Shown in pieces: positions 1 to 5,437 of a DNA stretch of 5,437 nucleotides. The stretch spans positions 1-5,437 of the forward strand of contig JACQGV010000002.1 in assembly GCA_016199375.1 (NCBI GenBank), read 5' to 3'. Both the position numbers and the translations under genes were made by a program. Origin of the DNA: Chloroflexota bacterium (lineage in GTDB: Bacteria > Chloroflexota > Dehalococcoidia > SHYM01). The notes below the pieces were generated by a model. It did no database searches. It was not told where the DNA came from and worked only from the letters and a program-made list of their open reading frames with translations. Numbering within the stretch: the first letter of the stretch is position 1; every line of letters begins with the position of its first letter.

Positions 1-68
1 TGCTCGAAGGAGGCCCTGCGTTCCTGGCTGGTGGGAGCCATGGGGGCCGGGGCTAGGGGAGCTGGCAT
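1..68 (-). CDS. Possible start of an unidentified gene downstream of rpoC, cut by the window edge
   Basis: An open frame begins at ATG (66-68), 19 bases after the rpoC stop, with a second in-frame ATG at 39-41. It reads MPAPLAPAP, then MAPTSQERRASFE, and leaves the window still open. Neither ATG has a clear Shine-Dalgarno sequence, and 22 codons are too few to identify a family. The close spacing on the same strand would fit a next operon gene. Chance is equally plausible in G+C-rich DNA, where stops are rare. No function is proposed. Confidence 0.2.
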   Translation of the reverse strand, partial: MPAPLAPAPMAPTSQERRASFE

Positions 69-87
69 GGCTGCTGCGCCCCGCGCT

Positions 88-3000
88 TCACGGCTTCTCC
101 TCCGCCTCGCCCCCCGCCCCTTCGCTGTCTTTAGCTGGGGCCTCCTCCTGGGCTGGTGCGGCCTCGCCCGTTAGCACCCGCAGCCCGGCGGCCAGCTCGG
201 CGGCATCGGGCTCCTCGCGTATGCCCATGAGGGAGGAGTCCAGGTAGCTGCTCTCGCCCTCCTTGCCGGTCAGGGCGGCCAAGAGGGCTGGTTGCTGAGC
301 GAGCTGAATCTTCTCCTCGGTGAAGTCGATGGACTGGGCGGGGATGAGCTTGCCGATGATGACGTTCTCCTTGAGACCCAAGAGCCGGTCAACGCTGCCC
401 TGCAGGGCGGCCTCGGTGAGGACCCGGGTGGTCTCCTGGAAGGAGGCTGCCGCCAGGAAGCTATAGGTGTTCAGGGAGGCTTTGGTCACCCCCAGCAGCA
501 CCGCCTGGGCCGTGGCGGGCTCCCCGCCCTCGGCCAGGACTTTAGCGTTGATGGCCTCGTACTGGAAGCGGTCCACCAGTTCGCCAGGCAGCAACTCGGT
601 ATCGCCGGGGTTGTCCACCCGGACCTTGCGGAGCATCTGCCGCACGATGACCTCGATGTGCTTGTCGTTGATGCTGACGCCCTGGGAGCGGTAGACGCGC
701 TGCACCTCGTCCACCAGGTAGCGCTGCACTGCCTCCCGCCCCACTATGCGCAGGATGTCCTGGGGGTTCATGGCGCCATCGGTCAGCTGCTCACCGGCCT
801 TCACCCGCTGGCGGTCCTCCACCCGAATGCGGGCGGCGGCCGGCATGGGGTACTGGCGCTCGTCAGTCTCTTCGTAATAGACGACGACGTGGTCTTTTTC
901 CACCGCCACCTTGCCTGCCAGGCGAGCGATCACGGGCTGGGCCTCGGCCACGGGCACGAGCTCCTTGCTGCCCCCCTTATGCGCCAGCTTTTGGGCCATG
1001 ACCTGCCCGGCTTCCACCTCCTCTCCTTCGCGGACCAGCATGGTGTAGCCCTTGGGCAAGGGATACTCGTCACGATAGACCTCGGAGCTAACTACCCGCA
1101 GGAGCCGGCTGCCGCCTTCCTCGCGCTCGATCTGTACCACGCCGTCAATCTCGGAGATGATGGCCTGGCCGCGGGGCGTGCGGGCCTCAAAGAGCTCCTC
1201 GATGCGAGGGAGTCCCGAGGTGATGTCCACGCCGGCGATGCCACCGGTATGGAAGGTGCGCATGGTGAGCTGGGTGCCGGGCTCGCCGATGCTCTGGGCG
1301 GCGATGATGCCGACGGCCTCTCTCATGCTAACCAGCTTGCCGCGCGCCAGGCTGCGGCCGTAGCAGAGCCGGCAGACCCCGCGGCGGGCCTGGCAGGTCA
1401 GGGCAGAGCGTACGTAGACCTCCTTGATCCGGGCCTCCTGAAGCTTGCGGATCTTCTCCTCGTCCAGCTCCTGGTTGCGCTCCACCAGGACCTCGCCCGT
1501 CTCGGGATGGGCGAGGGGGCGGGCCGCCATGCGGCCCAGCAGCTTCTCGGCGAAGGAGCCCAGCAGGGCCCCTTCGGGCGGCTCGCGCACCCAAGTCCCG
1601 TCCGGGGTGCCGCATTCCTCCTCGAGCACAACCACGTCCTGGGACACGTCTACCAGGCGGCGGGTGAGGTAGCCGGAGTCAGCCGTGCGGAGGGCGGTGT
1701 CCGCCAACCCCTTGCGGGCGCCGTGAGTGGAGATGAAGTACTCCAGCACCGTAAGCCCCTCTTTGAAGGAGGAGCGGATGGGCAGGTCAATAATGCGGCC
1801 GGAGGGATCGCTCATGAGGCCGCGCATGCCCGCCATCTGGCGGATCTGGGCGATGTTACCCTTGGCCCCGGAGGTCGCCATCATGTAGACGGAGCCGTAG
1901 CGGTGAAGCGACTGGGAGATGGAGTTGGAGATCTCATCGGTGGTGTGAGTCCAGATCTCTACGGCGCTGTTGTAGCGCTCCTCGTCGGTGATGAGGCCGC
2001 GCTGGTACTGCTGCTCGATCTCAGCGATGTGGCGGTCTGCCTCGGCGATGATCGCGGCCTTGTTGGACGGGGCCTCGATGTCGTGCATGGCGATGGTGAC
2101 GCCACTGCGGGTGGAGTACCGGAACCCCAGGGCCTTGATACTATCCAGGATTGCGGCCGCCTGCTCGCTCCCCGCCACCTGATAGACCTGGGCCGCCACT
2201 TCCTTGAGCAGCTTTTTGTCCATGGTCTCGTTGCGGAAGGGCATTTGGGGCGGCAGGGTCTCGTTGAAGATAATCCGGCCCACGCTGGTCTCGATAAGCT
2301 CGGGGACCCCGCGGGCCGGCTCCTTGACCTTGATCTTTGCCTGGAGGTGCACATGGCCCAGCTCATGCACTAGGCGCGCTTCGGCGAAGCTGCCGAACGC
2401 GGAGCCCTCACCGCGGGCACCGGGCCGGATGACGGTGAGGTAGTAGCACCCCAGCACCATGTCCAGGGTAGGGGCGACGATGGGGTCCCCGGAGCTGGGA
2501 GAGAGCATGTTGTAGGTGGATAGCATAATCTGCCGGGCTTCCTTCACCGCCCAGCGGGAGAGGGGTACGTGGACGGCCATCTGGTCGCCATCGAAATCGG
2601 CGTTGAAGGCTGTGCACACCAGGGGGTGGATCTGGATGGCGGAGCCCTCGATCAGGACGGGCTCGAAGGCCTGGATGCCCAGCCGGTGCAGGGTGGGGGC
2701 CCGGTTTAGGAGCACCGGACGGTCCTTGATGACCTCCTCCAGAACGTCCCAGACCTCCGGCCGCACCCGCTCGGCGATGCGCTTGGCGCTCTTTATGTTG
2801 TGGGCGAATCCCCTGGCCACCAAGCGCTGCATGACAAAGGGCTTGAAGAGCTCCAGGGCCATGCGCTTGGGGAGGCCACACTGGCCCAGCTTCAGCTCCG
2901 GGCCCACCACGATGACCGAGCGGCCACTGTAGTCCACCCGTTTGCCCAGGAGGTTCTGCCGGAAGCGCCCTTGCTTGCCGCGCAGCATATCGCTCAGGCT

Positions 3001-4458
3001 CTTCAGCTTATGGTTGCTGGTCCCCGCCACCGCGCGCCCCCGGCGGCCGTTGTCTATGAGGCTGTCCACCGCCTCCTGGAGCATCCGCTTTTCGTTGCGG
3101 ATGATGATGTCGGGCGCGCCCAGCTCCAGCAGCCGGCGCAGGCGGTTGTTGCGGTTGATGACCCGCCGGTAGAGGTCGTTCAGGTCGCTGGTCGCGAAGC
3201 GGCCTCCATCCAGTTGGACCATGGGACGCAGCTCTGGCGGCAGCACCGGCAGGACGGTGAGGATCATCCATTCGGGCTTGTTGCCGCTCTTGCGCAGGGC
3301 CTCTACTACCCGGAGCCGCTTGGTGGCCTTCTTGCGCCGCTGGCCCGAGCTGGCCTGGATCTCCTGGTAGAGCTGGTTGCGCAGGCTCTCCAGGTCCAGG
3401 TTGCGCAGGCTCTCCAGGACGGCCTCGGCGCCCATACCGGCCTTGAAGGAGAGGGGGAAGCGTTCCCTCAGCGCCCGGTACTTGGCCTCGGTAAGCAGCA
3501 GTTGTGGCCGCAGATCCTTCAGGTCCTGGAGCCGTTCGGCGAACTGGTCGCGGACCTCCTGCCGCTGCTGCTCCAGCTCCTGCTGGATAGCGGCCGCCTG
3601 CTCCTGCGCCTCCCGCTGGGCCTGTTCGATCTGGGCCTGGAGCAGATCTCGTTGGCCCTGCATCTCCGCGCCGGCGGGGCCGGCCAACTCCGCCAGGCGC
3701 TCGTCGAGGATGCGCTGGATGGCCTGTACGGAGGCCCGCTTGATGACCTCGCCCTTGGCCACGACCTGGTGGTCCTCAAAGACGACGTCTTTGGTGGCTT
3801 TCTTGCCCCGGCGCCCCCCGAGCTCGTCCTGGAGAGCGACGGCGGCCTGCCGCAGGGCCTTGGCCTCGTCCGAGTCCGCGCTGGTGGCCTGGGCCAACTC
3901 CTCTTGCAGCTCCTTCAACCGCTGCTCTAGCCCGGCTTGTACGGCGGCGAGCCGTTCACTGGCGGCGGCCTCTTTGGGCTCCAGCAACCGCTGCAGCTCC
4001 TCGTTAGTTTCGGTGATGGCTTGCTGCCGGGCCTCTTCGTCCACGGAGGTGACGATGAACTGGGCGAAATACAAGACCCGCTCCAGGCTGCGGGGCGACA
4101 TGTCCAGCAGCAGCCCCAGGCGGCTGGGAGTCCCCTTCATAAACCAGATGTGGGAGACGGGGGCGGCCAGCTCGATGTGGCCCATCCGCTCGCGCCGGAC
4201 CTTGGCCCGGGCCACCTCCACGCCGCACTTGTCGCAGATGATGCCCCGGTAGCGGACCCGCTTGTATTTTCCGCAGTAGCACTCGAAGTCCTTGGTGGGG
4301 CCGAAGATCCGCTCGCAGAACAGCCCGTCCTTCTCTGGCTTCAACGTCCGGTAGTTGATGGTCTCAGGCTTGGTGACCTCCCCGTAAGACCAGCTTCTTA
4401 TCTGCTCCGGTGAGGCCAGGGAGATGCGCACGGCACTGAAATCGTTCACTTCCAGCAT
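88..4458 (-). CDS. rpoC: DNA-directed RNA polymerase subunit beta' (RpoC), complete
   Basis: This is the largest core subunit of RNA polymerase; it carries the catalytic magnesium and much of the DNA clamp. The 1456-residue product starts [18 protein letters not shown], a typical RpoC N-terminus, from an ATG with AAGGAG 10 bases upstream, and ends at TGA. In order: zinc site 1 (C60, C62, C75, C78); a coiled-coil-rich insert (about 140-340); the sigma-binding clamp helices (about 428-479); the switch segment [20 protein letters not shown] (494-513); NRAPTLHR with R586; the active-site loop NADFDGD (619-625; D621, D623 and D625 bind magnesium); the bridge helix region (about 880-940); zinc site 2 (C949, C1022, C1029, C1032); and the trigger loop with M1066, R1067 and H1070. 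The trigger loop has no SI3-like insert. The jaw (about 1104-1230) appears to contain a duplicated module, and the tail is acidic. It follows rpoB by 47 bases, so co-transcription is likely. The length exceeds B. subtilis RpoC and is near the long forms of Thermus and Chloroflexus. No frameshift or missing catalytic residue was seen. Confidence 0.99.
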   Translation of the reverse strand: MLEVNDFSAVRISLASPEQIRSWSYGEVTKPETINYRTLKPEKDGLFCERIFGPTKDFECYCGKYKRVRYRGIICDKCGVEVARAKVRRERMGHIELAAPVSHIWFMKGTPSRLGLLLDMSPRSLERVLYFAQFIVTSVDEEARQQAITETNEELQRLLEPKEAAASERLAAVQAGLEQRLKELQEELAQATSADSDEAKALRQAAVALQDELGGRRGKKATKDVVFEDHQVVAKGEVIKRASVQAIQRILDERLAELAGPAGAEMQGQRDLLQAQIEQAQREAQEQAAAIQQELEQQRQEVRDQFAERLQDLKDLRPQLLLTEAKYRALRERFPLSFKAGMGAEAVLESLRNLDLESLRNQLYQEIQASSGQRRKKATKRLRVVEALRKSGNKPEWMILTVLPVLPPELRPMVQLDGGRFATSDLNDLYRRVINRNNRLRRLLELGAPDIIIRNEKRMLQEAVDSLIDNGRRGRAVAGTSNHKLKSLSDMLRGKQGRFRQNLLGKRVDYSGRSVIVVGPELKLGQCGLPKRMALELFKPFVMQRLVARGFAHNIKSAKRIAERVRPEVWDVLEEVIKDRPVLLNRAPTLHRLGIQAFEPVLIEGSAIQIHPLVCTAFNADFDGDQMAVHVPLSRWAVKEARQIMLSTYNMLSPSSGDPIVAPTLDMVLGCYYLTVIRPGARGEGSAFGSFAEARLVHELGHVHLQAKIKVKEPARGVPELIETSVGRIIFNETLPPQMPFRNETMDKKLLKEVAAQVYQVAGSEQAAAILDSIKALGFRYSTRSGVTIAMHDIEAPSNKAAIIAEADRHIAEIEQQYQRGLITDEERYNSAVEIWTHTTDEISNSISQSLHRYGSVYMMATSGAKGNIAQIRQMAGMRGLMSDPSGRIIDLPIRSSFKEGLTVLEYFISTHGARKGLADTALRTADSGYLTRRLVDVSQDVVVLEEECGTPDGTWVREPPEGALLGSFAEKLLGRMAARPLAHPETGEVLVERNQELDEEKIRKLQEARIKEVYVRSALTCQARRGVCRLCYGRSLARGKLVSMREAVGIIAAQSIGEPGTQLTMRTFHTGGIAGVDITSGLPRIEELFEARTPRGQAIISEIDGVVQIEREEGGSRLLRVVSSEVYRDEYPLPKGYTMLVREGEEVEAGQVMAQKLAHKGGSKELVPVAEAQPVIARLAGKVAVEKDHVVVYYEETDERQYPMPAAARIRVEDRQRVKAGEQLTDGAMNPQDILRIVGREAVQRYLVDEVQRVYRSQGVSINDKHIEVIVRQMLRKVRVDNPGDTELLPGELVDRFQYEAINAKVLAEGGEPATAQAVLLGVTKASLNTYSFLAAASFQETTRVLTEAALQGSVDRLLGLKENVIIGKLIPAQSIDFTEEKIQLAQQPALLAALTGKEGESSYLDSSLMGIREEPDAAELAAGLRVLTGEAAPAQEEAPAKDSEGAGGEAEEKP
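3375..3418. repeat. Short in-frame tandem repeat within rpoC (two 20-base copies, period 24)
   Basis: The 20 bases at 3375-3394 recur exactly at 3399-3418. The 24-base period equals eight codons and encodes LESLRN twice (residues 348-353 and 356-361) in the helical stretch just after the conserved GAEA motif. The second copy lies where homologues also have a DLE-type helix, so this could be a small duplication or a chance result of similar codons in a leucine-rich helix. It keeps the reading frame and is unlikely to act at the DNA level. Confidence 0.6.
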
Positions 4459-4468
4459 GCTGCTCTCA

Positions 4469-4475
4469 CTCCTTA
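4469..4475 (-). promoter_or_regulatory. Ribosome binding site of rpoC
   Basis: On the minus strand TAAGGAG lies 10 bases before the ATG at 4456-4458. It is a near-perfect Shine-Dalgarno core and sits in the 47-base rpoB-rpoC gap. Together with the family-typical N-terminus it fixes the rpoC start. No promoter or terminator is evident in the gap, which fits one transcript covering both genes. The embedded palindrome CCTTAAGG (4471-4478) is too short to call a hairpin. Confidence 0.75.
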
Positions 4476-4505
4476 AGGATGACGGGCGGGGGTGTGGGCA
4501 GGCGA

Positions 4506-5437
<932 letters not shown>

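Noticed and set aside
36..72. Inverted repeat AGCCATG / CATGGCT just after rpoC, considered as a terminator
   Set aside because: The stem is only 7 base pairs with a 23-base loop and no T-tract, so it does not look like an intrinsic terminator.
1..174. Plus-strand open frames entering from the left edge, considered as the tail of a convergent gene
   Set aside because: Two plus frames are open here, both run into rpoC codons, and both translate to low-complexity Ala/Arg/Leu/Pro-rich sequence without recognisable features.
292..2373. A 693-codon plus-strand open frame antisense to rpoC
   Set aside because: It lies wholly opposite well-supported rpoC codons. Its translation is His/Leu/Gly/Ala-rich with no recognisable domain, as expected for a shadow frame in G+C-rich DNA.
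2800..3930. A 376-codon plus-strand open frame antisense to rpoC, rich in Leu and Gln
   Set aside because: The LLLQLL-type runs are the complement of the Gln/Glu/Leu coiled-coil codons of rpoC. No start signal or homology is apparent.
3377..4252. A 291-codon Ser/Arg-rich plus-strand open frame
   Set aside because: It overlaps both rpoC and the other shadow frame. Its Ser/Arg/Ala low complexity is typical of a shifted G+C-rich reading frame.

Overview
The window holds the 3' end of rpoB and the whole of rpoC, both on the minus strand. These encode the beta and beta' subunits of bacterial RNA polymerase. Transcription runs right to left: the rpoB tail enters from the right edge (5437 to 4506), a 47-base gap carries a good ribosome binding site, and rpoC follows (4458 to 88). 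The last 87 bases hold at most the first codons of an unidentified next gene. No RNA gene, mobile element, CRISPR array or convincing terminator was seen. The only repeat found is a short tandem one inside rpoC.

The DNA is visibly G+C rich. The proteins look bacterial and most resemble Chloroflexota, possibly Dehalococcoidia. The main clues are a long coiled-coil-rich insertion near the beta' N-terminus, a trigger loop without the proteobacterial SI3 insert, a roughly 100-residue insert near the beta C-terminus, and family wording such as [12 protein letters not shown] and [16 protein letters not shown]. The assignment rests on remembered family sequences, so it is a moderate-confidence inference.

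Both products look functional. Beta' has both zinc sites, the NADFDGD magnesium-binding loop, the bridge helix and the trigger loop. The beta tail has the conserved block that meets beta' near the active centre and forms part of the clamp. The two chains assemble with alpha and omega into the core enzyme.

This is a conserved housekeeping region, and I see no undescribed system. The points worth a second look are lineage-type elaborations: the N-terminal coiled-coil insert, an apparent tandem duplication of a barrel-sandwich module in the beta' jaw, a C-terminal tail where the usual IPAGTG motif reads IPAQSID, and the insert in beta. Very long plus-strand open frames opposite rpoC look like coding shadows in G+C-rich DNA.
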